From contig JANOVM010000070.1 of assembly GCA_031417395.1 (NCBI GenBank), positions 62,001-126,000 on the forward strand: a stretch of DNA of 64,000 bases, read 5' to 3'. This document shows positions 25,290-33,260 of the stretch, in pieces. How positions within the stretch are numbered: the first letter of the stretch is position 1; every line of letters starts with the position of its first letter. The position numbers were made by a program, and so were the translations under genes. The DNA comes from JADKIH01 sp031417395. Lineage in GTDB: Bacteria; Bacteroidota; Bacteroidia; AKYH767-A; 2013-40CM-41-45. The notes under the pieces were generated by a model that was not told where the DNA came from, did no database searches, and saw only the letters and a list, made by a program, of their open reading frames with translations.

Positions 25290-26495
25290 GTGAGTAAAAA
25301 ATTTAAAAGACTTCTCGAAAAACTGGTAGAAGGGGCTTTAATGATAAGCAGCTCTATTTCTTCTCTTACGGTTTTATTAATTGTACTCTTTCTTTTTCGG
25401 GAAGGGTTTTCTTTGTTTAACTCCTCTCCACTTGAAAATCATAATGTTCTTGTTGTTAATAAGAATAATCCGGTAGAGAAACTCAAACCCGCACAGATTA
25501 AAGATATTTTCGATCAGAAAATTACCAATTGGAAAACACTGGGAGGAAAAGATGATACCCTTCTCACGTTTACAATTAACGATGTAAACAATTACTTTTT
25601 TGAAGAAGAAATTGGTGAAAATTTTGAATTTCTTCCTGCAAAAATAGATTCTCTTGTTGCAAATATGCCTGAATTATTGGCCGTTTATCCTGAAAAGTAT
25701 ATTGATAAATCCTTTAGCGGGAAAAGAGTTACCGTTGATAAAAACAACATTCCCGATTTCATATTGGGGAAAGAATGGTTTCCTACTGCAGATCCGGCAG
25801 TTCAGCTTGGAATTTTGCCACTAATTATTGGGACGCTTCTTGTTTCATTTTTCGCTGTATTATTTGCCCTTCCTATTGGACTTGCTGCAGCAATATATCT
25901 TGCAGAAATTGCTGACGAACGATTTAGAAAAATACTGAAGCCAATAATTGAATTGCTTGCAGGAATACCTTCTGTGGTTTATGGATTTTTCGGACTGGTT
26001 GTTATTGTACCGATGATTCATGATGTATTCAAAATAGACGTTGGTGAAACAGCCTTGGCAGGAAGTATTGTACTTGCAATAATGGCACTTCCAACAATTA
26101 TAACAATCTCTGAAGATGCAATCCGCAATACGCCCAGAAGTATGAAAGAAGCTTCACTGGCACTGGGAGCCAATCACTGGCAGACCATACGAAGAGTGAT
26201 TATACCATATTCCATGTCGGGAATTTCAGCTGCAGCTATTTTGGGAATTGGAAGAGCTATGGGAGAGACCATGGCTGTTTTAATGGTAACCGGAAACGCT
26301 GCTGTAATTCCACATACTTTGTTACAACCGGTTCGTACAATTCCGGCAACTATTGCCGCAGAGTTAGGTGAAGCACCTTATGGTGGAGTTCATTTCAAAG
26401 CACTATTCGCTTTGGGATGTGTTTTATTTATAATTACCATGCTAATTAATATCTGGGTGCAGTCCATCAACACAAAAAGAAAAATGAATCACTGA
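25290..26495 (+). CDS. pstC: Phosphate ABC transporter permease PstC with embedded PstS-like domain
   Basis: Inner-membrane subunit of the phosphate importer, 401 residues from GTG 25290 (MSKKFKRLLEKL). The first membrane helix is at about 22-37. About 110 periplasmic residues (50-160) follow, then the usual permease core with GILPLIIGTLLVSFF, the coupling segment EASLALGANHWQTIRRVIIP and GRAMGETMAVLMVTGN. The insert aligns by eye with PstS of this operon: VVNKNNPVEKLKPAQIKDIF and KITNWKTLGG against IVNPQNKVSQLTRQQIEGIY and KIKNWKEVGG. Ordinary PstC is about 300 residues without this part. The insert may receive PstS or phosphate; that is inference. It is one base from pstA. Confidence 0.93.
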   Translation: MSKKFKRLLEKLVEGALMISSSISSLTVLLIVLFLFREGFSLFNSSPLENHNVLVVNKNNPVEKLKPAQIKDIFDQKITNWKTLGGKDDTLLTFTINDVNNYFFEEEIGENFEFLPAKIDSLVANMPELLAVYPEKYIDKSFSGKRVTVDKNNIPDFILGKEWFPTADPAVQLGILPLIIGTLLVSFFAVLFALPIGLAAAIYLAEIADERFRKILKPIIELLAGIPSVVYGFFGLVVIVPMIHDVFKIDVGETALAGSIVLAIMALPTIITISEDAIRNTPRSMKEASLALGANHWQTIRRVIIPYSMSGISAAAILGIGRAMGETMAVLMVTGNAAVIPHTLLQPVRTIPATIAAELGEAPYGGVHFKALFALGCVLFIITMLINIWVQSINTKRKMNH

Positions 26496-26496
26496 T

Positions 26497-27351
26497 ATGT
26501 CGAAAAACTTTAAAGAAAAATTAGCCTTCTGGACATTCAGAATATTAACCTTACTGGTACTGCTGCTGCTATTCTATATATTGGAATTTATTTTCGTGCG
26601 CGGTTGGCACATGCTTAACTGGAATTTTTTAACGCAGATGCCTGAAGACGGCATGACCAAAGGAGGAATATATCCGGCTATCGTTGGAACATTTTGTCTC
26701 GTTCTCGGTTCCATGCTATTTGCTTTTCCGCTGGGAGTAATGGCCGGAATCTATATCCATGAATATACTGTTGACAGCTGGTTTAAGAGGTTTGTGAAAC
26801 TAATGACAAACAATCTGGCCGGCATTCCATCCATTATTTTTGGACTTTTTGGAATGGCGCTATTTGTTAAGACAATGAAATTTGGCGATTCTATTTTAGC
26901 AGGTTCTTTAACCCTGGGGTTATTGGCCTTGCCTCTTATTATAAGGATTACAGAAGAAGCATTGATTGCAATTGATGATTCCTTCAGGTTTGGAAGTTAC
27001 GCTTTAGGTGCTACCAAACTTCAAACCATACGAAGGATTATTTTGCCCATGGCTTATCCGAATATAATTACAGGCCTGATATTATCCATTGGACGAGTAT
27101 CCGGTGAAACAGCGCCTATACTGTTTACGGTTGCCGCCTACTTCTTACCCAAATTACCAACATCCATCTTTGACCAGGTGATGGCACTACCCTATCATTT
27201 ATACGTTATTTCAACCAGTGGCACCAAAATCCAGGAATCGAGAGATATGGCTTATGGAACAGCGCTTGTGTTAGTATTGATTGTATTAATTTTAAATCTT
27301 GCAGCCAATGCTTTAAGAAGATATTATGGAAAAAAGGTAAAAATGAACTGA
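26497..27351 (+). CDS. pstA: Phosphate ABC transporter permease PstA
   Basis: Second transmembrane subunit of the phosphate importer, 284 residues with about six helices, the usual length. Landmarks are GGIYPAIVGTFCLVLGSMLF, NNLAGIPSIIFGLFGMALFV, the cytoplasmic coupling segment SYALGATKLQTIRRIILP and GRVSGETAPILFTVAAYFLP. It has no periplasmic insert, unlike its partner PstC. It starts one base after the pstC stop and ends five bases before pstB. Confidence 0.95.
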   Translation: MSKNFKEKLAFWTFRILTLLVLLLLFYILEFIFVRGWHMLNWNFLTQMPEDGMTKGGIYPAIVGTFCLVLGSMLFAFPLGVMAGIYIHEYTVDSWFKRFVKLMTNNLAGIPSIIFGLFGMALFVKTMKFGDSILAGSLTLGLLALPLIIRITEEALIAIDDSFRFGSYALGATKLQTIRRIILPMAYPNIITGLILSIGRVSGETAPILFTVAAYFLPKLPTSIFDQVMALPYHLYVISTSGTKIQESRDMAYGTALVLVLIVLILNLAANALRRYYGKKVKMN

Positions 27352-27356
27352 CACAA

Positions 27357-28112
27357 ATGAATAAGATAGAAACAAAAAAAGTAAATTTATTCTACGGCAC
27401 ATTCCAGGCATTGAAAAATATCAACATTGCCATTGAACAAAATACGGTAACAGCCTTGATAGGTCCTTCGGGTTGCGGTAAATCAACCTACCTGAGACTT
27501 TTTAACAGGATGAATGACTTAATACCCGGTATTAAAATTGAAGGAGAAGTTTTACTGGATGGAAAAGATATTTACCATGCCAAAAATATACGCATCGATG
27601 AACTCCGAAAAAAAGTTGGAATGGTTTTTCAAAAACCAAATCCTTTTCCAAAAACTATATTCGAAAATGTCGCTTATGGTTTACGAGTTAACGGACTTAA
27701 CAATACTCAATACGTTGAAGAAAGAGTTGAAACATCGCTTAAGCAAGCTGCGCTCTGGAATGAAGTAAAAGACAAGTTACATAAATCCGCGTTTGAATTG
27801 TCGGGTGGACAGCAACAGCGTTTATGCATTGCCCGTGCATTGGCTATTGAACCATCCGTTGTACTGATGGATGAACCTGCTTCCGCCCTTGACCCGATCT
27901 CTACAGCAAAAATTGAAGAATTAATTTACGAGCTAAAAAATAAATACACGATTATCATCGTAACTCATAATATGCAGCAAGCCGGCCGGGTGAGCGACAA
28001 AACAGCTTTCTTCTACCTGGGCGAATTGATTGAATATAACGATACAAACATTATTTTTACAAATCCAAAAGAAGCCCAGACACAAAGTTATGTTACGGGG
28101 AGGTTTGGATAA
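27357..28112 (+). CDS. pstB: Phosphate ABC transporter ATP-binding protein
   Basis: Cytoplasmic ATPase that powers PstCA, 251 residues. Walker A is GPSGCGKST (about 36-44), the Q-loop MVFQKPNPFP, the signature LSGGQQQRLCIARALA, Walker B VVLMDEPASALDP and the switch histidine is in IIIVTHNMQQA. QKPNPFPKTIFENVAYGLR is typical of PstB rather than other importers. The gene closes the tightly packed pstCAB unit and is followed by two palindromic repeats before phoU. Confidence 0.97.
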   Translation: MNKIETKKVNLFYGTFQALKNINIAIEQNTVTALIGPSGCGKSTYLRLFNRMNDLIPGIKIEGEVLLDGKDIYHAKNIRIDELRKKVGMVFQKPNPFPKTIFENVAYGLRVNGLNNTQYVEERVETSLKQAALWNEVKDKLHKSAFELSGGQQQRLCIARALAIEPSVVLMDEPASALDPISTAKIEELIYELKNKYTIIIVTHNMQQAGRVSDKTAFFYLGELIEYNDTNIIFTNPKEAQTQSYVTGRFG

Positions 28113-28134
28113 TAAATGATTCGTTAATTAGTTA

Positions 28135-28152
28135 ATCCGATAGCTATCGGAT
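28135..28152. repeat. Palindromic repeat, copy 1 (pstB-phoU gap)
   Basis: ATCCGATAGCTATCGGAT is a perfect 18-base palindrome. Flanking bases (TTAATTAGTTA before, AGCTAATTAA after) extend the inverted repeat with one mismatch, so the full hairpin spans about 28124-28162. Confidence 0.9.
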
Positions 28153-28186
28153 AGCTAATTAAGGAAAATTAAAGTAAACATTATCA

Positions 28187-28204
28187 ATCCGATAGCTATC
28201 GGAT
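28187..28204. repeat. Palindromic repeat, copy 2 (pstB-phoU gap)
   Basis: An exact second copy of ATCCGATAGCTATCGGAT, 52 bases after the first, in the same 123-base gap. Its flanks are not clearly self-complementary. The two copies could pair with each other or fold separately. Confidence 0.9.
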
Positions 28205-28235
28205 TAACAAATTAATAAATTAAAGAATTACATAA

Positions 28236-28901
28236 ATGACTCATCTCGATATAGAAATAAAAAGATTGAAAGACGAAATTCTTGAAATGTTTGAAATCAT
28301 TTCAATGCAATTAACGAAGACGCATCTTGCAATGACTACCATGGATAAAGAACTTGCCCGTGAAGTAAATTATAATGAAAAGAGAGTCAATGCACTGGAG
28401 TTAAAAATTGATAAGGATTGTGAAAATATTTTTGCCCTTTTCAATCCTGTTGCAATTGACCTGCGTTTTGTACTGGCTGCATTGAAAATAAATTACAACC
28501 TCGAGAGAATAGGCGATATTGCCGATGGTATCTGTCGTTATGTATCAGAAGCGAAAGTCCCGTTTGATAAAGAGCTACTGGAAGCAACACGATTGGATGA
28601 GATGTTTAAAATGGCAATTTTAATGATCGATGATGTAAAAACTTCTTTTGATAATGAAGACACTAAATTAGCCAGAGGAATATTTAAGAAAGATGATTTG
28701 CTGGATGAAATTAACGGTAATGCAGATATGGTAGTAGAAAAAATTATTTTAGCCAGACCGGAGATGATCCGTCCATCTCTTAATATTATCTCAACCATGC
28801 GAAAGTTAGAACGTACCGGTGATCAAATTAAAAATGTGGCTGAAGAAATAATATTTTTCATTGAAGCGAAAGTGCTAAAACACGTATCTTTAAAGCAATA
28901 A
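28236..28901 (+). CDS. phoU: Phosphate signalling protein PhoU
   Basis: A 221-residue helical cytoplasmic protein that links the Pst transporter to control of the phosphate response. It has two PhoU three-helix repeats, with acidic metal-contact motifs in the first (LRFVLAALKINYNLERIGDIA, written here up to residue 95) and the second (RKLERTGDQIKNVAEEIIFF near 200). In other bacteria PhoU acts with PstB and the kinase PhoR. No kinase lies here, so its partner in this genome is unknown. It converges on pyrD with a 14-base gap and no obvious terminator. Confidence 0.93.
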   Translation: MTHLDIEIKRLKDEILEMFEIISMQLTKTHLAMTTMDKELAREVNYNEKRVNALELKIDKDCENIFALFNPVAIDLRFVLAALKINYNLERIGDIADGICRYVSEAKVPFDKELLEATRLDEMFKMAILMIDDVKTSFDNEDTKLARGIFKKDDLLDEINGNADMVVEKIILARPEMIRPSLNIISTMRKLERTGDQIKNVAEEIIFFIEAKVLKHVSLKQ

Positions 28902-28915
28902 TTATTGAGTAACAT

Positions 28916-29974
28916 TTATTGGAAACTTCGAAGGAGAGCTTTGTTTATTTTCTTAACCAATGCAGGTCCTTCATAAACAAAACCGGTATAGATTTGAATG
29001 AGATCAGCACCTGCTTTAATTTTTTCCAAAGCATCTTCCGATGAATGAATACCCCCTACTCCTATTATTTTGAATTGATTTTTAGAATGGGTAGACAAAT
29101 ACCTTATTACCTCTGTCGATCTTTTTCCCAATGGTTTGCCGCTTAACCCGCCTGCACCTGAATGATGAACAATTTCGCTTGAAGTTTTCAGTCCATCCCT
29201 TGAGATTGTAGTATTGGAAGCAATTACACCGTCTAGTTTCGATTTCAATAGTACTTCAATAATTTCATCTAGTTGATTGTCGTTAAGATCCGGAGCAATT
29301 TTAAGCAGAATTGGTTTCCTGGATGATTTATTTGTTACCGAAAGTTCATCGTTGACTACCTGCAAACGTAAAAGAATTTCAAGCAACGGGCCCTTATCCT
29401 GCAAGGATCTTAGTCCGGGAGTATTAGGAGAACTTACGTTGACTGCAAAGTAATCAACCAGAGAAAAAAGCTCTCTGAAACAGATTTCGTAATCGTTTAA
29501 AGCAAGTTCATTGGGGGTACTTTTATTTTTCCCTATGTTTCCACCTACAATAATTCTGCTTCTCCGGCCTTTAAGCCGAAGAGACATTTCTTTTACTCCC
29601 AAGTTGTTAAATCCCATCCTGTTTATCAGGGCTTCGTCAGCAGGAAGCCTGAACATTCTTGGTTTTTCATTTCCCGGCTGTGGCAGAGGAGTAACTGTTC
29701 CCACTTCAATAAATCCAAATCCAAAACAAGCAAGTTCCTGAACAAAGCCGGCATTTTTGTCCAAGCCTGCTGCAAGTCCGACAGGATTCGGAAAATCAAT
29801 TCCAAAAACATTTTTGCGAAGGCGTTTATCGTCGACCAAGAATATTTTTGAAGAAAAAAAGGAAGCTCCGGGAATCTTAAAAATTAGTTTAAGAAGGCGA
29901 AATGCCAGATCGTGGGCATTTTCAGGGTTGAAACAAAATAAAACCGGACGAATTATCGCTTTGTAAAAACTCAC
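28916..29974 (-). CDS. pyrD: Dihydroorotate dehydrogenase (quinone), class 2
   Basis: Oxidises dihydroorotate to orotate in pyrimidine synthesis and passes electrons to quinone at the inner membrane. The 352-residue length and the N-terminal amphipathic extension (MSFYKAIIRPVLFCFNPE) are those of the membrane-bound class 2 enzyme. FMN and substrate motifs are FPNPVGLAAGLDKN, GFIEVGTVTP, NRMGFNN, the catalytic-serine loop VNVSSPNTPGLRSLQ, VLLKIAPDL-like ILLKIAPDLND, and the phosphate-binding end IGVGGIHSSEDALEKIKAGA. Monocistronic as far as can be seen. TACTTTTA, one base off the -7 consensus, lies just upstream. Confidence 0.96.
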   Translation of the reverse strand: MSFYKAIIRPVLFCFNPENAHDLAFRLLKLIFKIPGASFFSSKIFLVDDKRLRKNVFGIDFPNPVGLAAGLDKNAGFVQELACFGFGFIEVGTVTPLPQPGNEKPRMFRLPADEALINRMGFNNLGVKEMSLRLKGRRSRIIVGGNIGKNKSTPNELALNDYEICFRELFSLVDYFAVNVSSPNTPGLRSLQDKGPLLEILLRLQVVNDELSVTNKSSRKPILLKIAPDLNDNQLDEIIEVLLKSKLDGVIASNTTISRDGLKTSSEIVHHSGAGGLSGKPLGKRSTEVIRYLSTHSKNQFKIIGVGGIHSSEDALEKIKAGADLIQIYTGFVYEGPALVKKINKALLRSFQ

Positions 29975-30048
29975 GGAGTAAAAGTACGAAGAGAGATTGA
30001 ATAATGTTGAAAATCTTAAAAATATTATTTAGGTAGTTCGAATATTTT

Positions 30049-30066
30049 TTTTAGGTTTGTCTAAAA
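30049..30066 (+). promoter_or_regulatory. Promoter -7 element inside a probable DtxR/MntR operator
   Basis: TTTTAG, six bases and CTAAAA form an inverted repeat of the DtxR/IdeR/MntR type (TTAGG...CTAA). The -7 element TAGGTTTG (30052-30059) lies within it. Metal-loaded repressor bound here would block RNA polymerase, so autoregulation of the operon is likely. No clear -33 TTG was found. Confidence 0.6.
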
Positions 30067-30075
30067 TATTTAATT

Positions 30076-30744
30076 ATGCAATTATCCTTTTCTGAAGAAA
30101 ATTATTTAAAAGCTATATTTAAGATTCGCGAACAGAAATCCGATAAAATAACTACCAATGCCATAGCCCTTGCTGTAGAGGCCTCACCTGCTTCCGTTAC
30201 CGACATGGTTCAGAAACTACACGAAAAAAAACTGGTTAATTATCAGCGATACCAGGGGGTTTCCCTTACTACCCAGGGCGAGAAATCGGCTGTTGGTGTT
30301 ATTCGCAAGCATCGGTTATGGGAATTGTTTCTTGTATCAAAACTTGGTTTCACCTGGGATGAAGTGCATGATATAGCCGAACAGCTTGAACACATACAAT
30401 CCGATAGTCTTGTAAAAAGGCTTTATTCCTTTTTGGGAAAGCCCAAATGGGATCCGCACGGAGACCCTATTCCCGATGAAAGGGGGAATTTTTATTCACC
30501 AAAAACAATTCTACTAACTAATGCGCTAAAAGATATTAAGTATGAACTCTGCGGAGTAATTGACCATTCCCCTGATTTTCTAAAATACCTTGACAAACAA
30601 GGTTTAACTCTTGGAAAAAAAATTACCGTAAAACAAATAACGGATTACGACGGATCCATGAAAATTGCCTTAGCGGGAAGTAAATCGTTAAAGTTTATTA
30701 GTGTTGATGTAGCTCGAAATTTATTAATAAGTGTTATCAAGTAA
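30076..30744 (+). CDS. DtxR/MntR-family metal-dependent repressor
   Basis: A 222-residue regulator. An N-terminal winged helix (LSFSEENYLKAIFKI, VEASPASVTDMVQKLHEKKL) reads DNA. A metal-binding and dimerisation domain follows at about 70-140, with IRKHRLWELFL, HDIAEQLEHIQSD and a DPHGDPIP loop. The end (about 150-222) is a FeoA/SH3-like domain. Members repress metal import when manganese or iron is plentiful. The next gene, 29 bases on, is an Nramp importer, which favours manganese (MntR-like) sensing, though iron is possible. A matching palindrome covers its own promoter. Confidence 0.92.
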   Translation: MQLSFSEENYLKAIFKIREQKSDKITTNAIALAVEASPASVTDMVQKLHEKKLVNYQRYQGVSLTTQGEKSAVGVIRKHRLWELFLVSKLGFTWDEVHDIAEQLEHIQSDSLVKRLYSFLGKPKWDPHGDPIPDERGNFYSPKTILLTNALKDIKYELCGVIDHSPDFLKYLDKQGLTLGKKITVKQITDYDGSMKIALAGSKSLKFISVDVARNLLISVIK

Positions 30745-30773
30745 TAAAAAAACTTCTTAAATTTTTGCAACAT

Positions 30774-32663
30774 ATGAATCAAAAAAACAAGGATTTATCT
30801 TTAGCTGAAGTACACGGATCAGTAGACACAACAAAAAAACTTTCAAAGTTCAGAACCTTTTTCGCTTTTGCAGGTCCTGCTTATATGGTCAGTGTTGGTT
30901 ATATGGATCCGGGGAATTGGGCAACCGATATTGCAGGCGGGAGTCGTTTTGGATATGCGCTTATTTGGGTGCTTCTATTATCCAATATGATTGCATTGCT
31001 TCTTCAAAGTCTTAGTGCCAGATTAGGTATTGTGAGTGGCAGAGATTTGGCTCAGGCATCCCGTGAATCCTATTCAAAACCTGTAAATATTTGCTTGTAT
31101 ATTCTTGCAGAGATAGCTATTGCATCCTGCGATCTGGCTGAGGTTTTGGGTATGGCAATAGGCTTAAACTTATTATTCGGACTACCCTTAATTTATGGCG
31201 TAACCATAACTGTGCTGGATACTTTCCTCCTGCTTTTTCTTATAAATTTCGGTATTAGAAAAATGGAAGCTTTTATTTTAGGTCTTGTTGCTATCATAGG
31301 TATGGCCTTTCTGGCAGAAATGATATTTGCAAAACCGGATGCAGGTGAAATTATACTTGGATTTATACCTTCTATACCAAACGATGCTGCACTCTATATT
31401 GCAATAGGAATTATTGGAGCTACGGTAATGCCCCATAATTTGTACCTCCATTCTTCTTTGGTACAGACACGAAAATTCGAACAGACACCTCAGGGAATTC
31501 GTAAAGCAATTCGGTACAACATTTTTGATTCGGCAATCGCTTTAAATCTTGCATTTTTTGTGAATGCGGCAATTCTTATACTTGCAGCATCTACATTCTT
31601 CAAACAAGGCATGTATGAAGTTGCAGAGATTCAGGACGCACACAGGTTTTTAGAACCTCTCCTTGGATCGGTATGGGCACCAAAACTTTTCGCCATTGCA
31701 CTTATAGCAGCCGGGCAAGCATCGACTATTACAGGAACATTGGCCGGTCAGATTGTAATGGAAGGCTATCTTAACCTAAGAATTGCCCCCTGGATACGGC
31801 GATTACTAACCCGGCTAATAGCTATTGTACCTGCTTTGCTGGTAATAAATTATTACGGAGAAAGTATGACAGGAAAGTTGCTTATACTTTCACAGGTGAT
31901 ATTAAGCCTGCAGCTTGGATTTGCCATAATCCCTCTTATTCATTTTGTAAGTGATAAGGTGAGAATGAAGGAATTTGTAATTCCTTCCTATGTAAAATTA
32001 TTTGCATGGTTATCAACTACATTAATTGTCTCTTTAAATGCCAAACTGGTTTTTTCTCAAGTTAAGGAATGGACACAAACCTCAGACAATCCAATTCTTT
32101 TGCTTTTCATTGTAATACCGTTAATTATTGGAGCAGCTTTTTTATTATTGTATATTACCTTTCAACCTTTACTTCGGAAAACAATTAAAGTTGTTACTCC
32201 CGGACCACACGGGTCTTTTCACCCGATTCAATTTATGGAAATTAAACCGTATAAACGAATAGCTGTTGCATTGGACTTCTCATCCATAGACGAAGAAACA
32301 ATAAGTCATGCCCTATCTCAGGGCGGTGTACGTTCTGAATATTTGTTGATTCACATTGTTGAATCTGCAGGAGCAATTGTAATGAAAAATGAAATAAGGG
32401 ATTATGAGTTTCATTCGGATAAACTTCGATTAAACCAATACGCAGAAGAGTTAAAACTAAAAGGTTATCAAATCGAAACTAAGATTGGTTACGGAAACCC
32501 AAAAAAAGCAATTCCGCAGATTGTAAAGGAATTTCAATCGGATTTACTCATTATGGGAGCCCATGGTCATAAAGGTTTTAAAGATTTTTTGTTAGGAACT
32601 ACCGTAGATGCAGTCAGACACAAAGTAAATATCCCTGTTTTAATAGTTACAAAGGTTGAGTAG
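30774..32663 (+). CDS. Nramp-family Mn/Fe transporter fused to a universal stress (UspA) domain
   Basis: A 629-residue proton-coupled divalent metal importer. The Nramp part (about 1-480) has the metal-site motifs DPGN at 45-48 in the first helix and MPHN at about 219-222 in the sixth, and GQASTITGTLAGQIVMEG. From about residue 492 the chain continues into a cytoplasmic UspA domain (KRIAVALDFSS, then the nucleotide-binding motif GAHGHKGFKDFLLGTT). Bacterial Nramp proteins such as MntH usually end near 410-430 residues. The fused domain may sense ATP or stress and adjust transport; that is inference. A TTG at 30765 could extend the frame, but ATG 30774 is preferred. It is probably co-transcribed with the repressor. 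Confidence 0.93.
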   Translation: MNQKNKDLSLAEVHGSVDTTKKLSKFRTFFAFAGPAYMVSVGYMDPGNWATDIAGGSRFGYALIWVLLLSNMIALLLQSLSARLGIVSGRDLAQASRESYSKPVNICLYILAEIAIASCDLAEVLGMAIGLNLLFGLPLIYGVTITVLDTFLLLFLINFGIRKMEAFILGLVAIIGMAFLAEMIFAKPDAGEIILGFIPSIPNDAALYIAIGIIGATVMPHNLYLHSSLVQTRKFEQTPQGIRKAIRYNIFDSAIALNLAFFVNAAILILAASTFFKQGMYEVAEIQDAHRFLEPLLGSVWAPKLFAIALIAAGQASTITGTLAGQIVMEGYLNLRIAPWIRRLLTRLIAIVPALLVINYYGESMTGKLLILSQVILSLQLGFAIIPLIHFVSDKVRMKEFVIPSYVKLFAWLSTTLIVSLNAKLVFSQVKEWTQTSDNPILLLFIVIPLIIGAAFLLLYITFQPLLRKTIKVVTPGPHGSFHPIQFMEIKPYKRIAVALDFSSIDEETISHALSQGGVRSEYLLIHIVESAGAIVMKNEIRDYEFHSDKLRLNQYAEELKLKGYQIETKIGYGNPKKAIPQIVKEFQSDLLIMGAHGHKGFKDFLLGTTVDAVRHKVNIPVLIVTKVE

Positions 32664-32684
32664 TTTTTCTTTATTGTAGCTTTG
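32656..32684 (+). promoter_or_regulatory. Promoter of smpB
   Basis: TTG (32656-32658), an 18-base spacer and TAGCTTTG (32677-32684) match the Bacteroidetes promoter. The -33 element lies inside the last codons of the Nramp gene. The predicted leader of about 68 bases contains the palindromic repeat at 32691-32741. Confidence 0.7.
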
Positions 32685-32690
32685 TGAAGT

Positions 32691-32741
32691 TTAATTCGTT
32701 AATCCGATAGCTATCCGATAGCTATCGGAATAACGAATTAA
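32691..32741. repeat. Palindromic repeat, copy 3, in the smpB leader
   Basis: The core TCCGATAGCTATCGGA (32714-32729) is preceded by a partial copy, ATCCGATAGCTA (32702-32713). Outer arms TTAATTCGTTA and TAACGAATTAA are exact reverse complements, so the whole element can fold as one long hairpin. It lies in the predicted 5' leader of smpB. Confidence 0.88.
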
Positions 32742-32755
32742 CGAAATAAAACTCC

Positions 32756-33205
32756 ATGTCGAAACAAAAGACAATTTCCATAAAGAATAAGAAAGCCGGA
32801 TTTGAGTACAATTTTCTTGCTACTTACAAGGCAGGAATTATGCTTTTAGGTACGGAAATTAAATCTATCCGTGAAGGGAAAGCGAATTTGTCTGATTCGT
32901 TTTGTGTATTTATTAATGATGAACTCTGGATAAAGAATATGCATATTTCTGAATACAGTCACGGTTCTTATAATAATCACGAGCCCAAAAGAATGCGCAA
33001 ACTTTTATTGAACAAAGCGGAACTTGGAAAGCTTCAATCGAAAATGAAAGAAAAAGGAAATACAATTATTCCTGTTCAGATATTTTTCAATGAAAGAGGA
33101 ATTGCCAAACTTGAAATTGCTTTGGCCAGAGGGAAAAAGACATTTGATAAAAGGGAAGACATTAAGAAAAGAGATATTGCCAGGGAGATGAGTCGGGAAG
33201 AATAG
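32756..33205 (+). CDS. smpB: SsrA-binding protein SmpB
   Basis: Binds tmRNA and brings it to stalled ribosomes for trans-translation. The 149-residue length is usual. Landmarks are SIKNKKAGFEYNFLATYKAG, GTEIKSIREGKANLSDSF, HISEYSHGSYNNHEPKR(M) and the basic C-terminal tail KTFDKREDIKKRDIAREM, which enters the decoding centre. The tmRNA gene ssrA is not in the window. Its leader may be structured by a dispersed palindromic repeat. Confidence 0.97.
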   Translation: MSKQKTISIKNKKAGFEYNFLATYKAGIMLLGTEIKSIREGKANLSDSFCVFINDELWIKNMHISEYSHGSYNNHEPKRMRKLLLNKAELGKLQSKMKEKGNTIIPVQIFFNERGIAKLEIALARGKKTFDKREDIKKRDIAREMSREE

Positions 33206-33210
33206 AAAAT

Positions 33211-33240
33211 AAAAAAGTCCGGCTTTAACCGGACTTTTTT
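33211..33240. terminator. Bidirectional terminator between smpB and the outer-membrane gene
   Basis: AAAAAAGTCCGG, a CTTTAA loop and CCGGACTTTTTT form a symmetrical hairpin with A and T tails on its two sides, serving both convergent genes. Confidence 0.9.
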
Positions 33241-33260
33241 ATTAAGATATATTGTAATTA

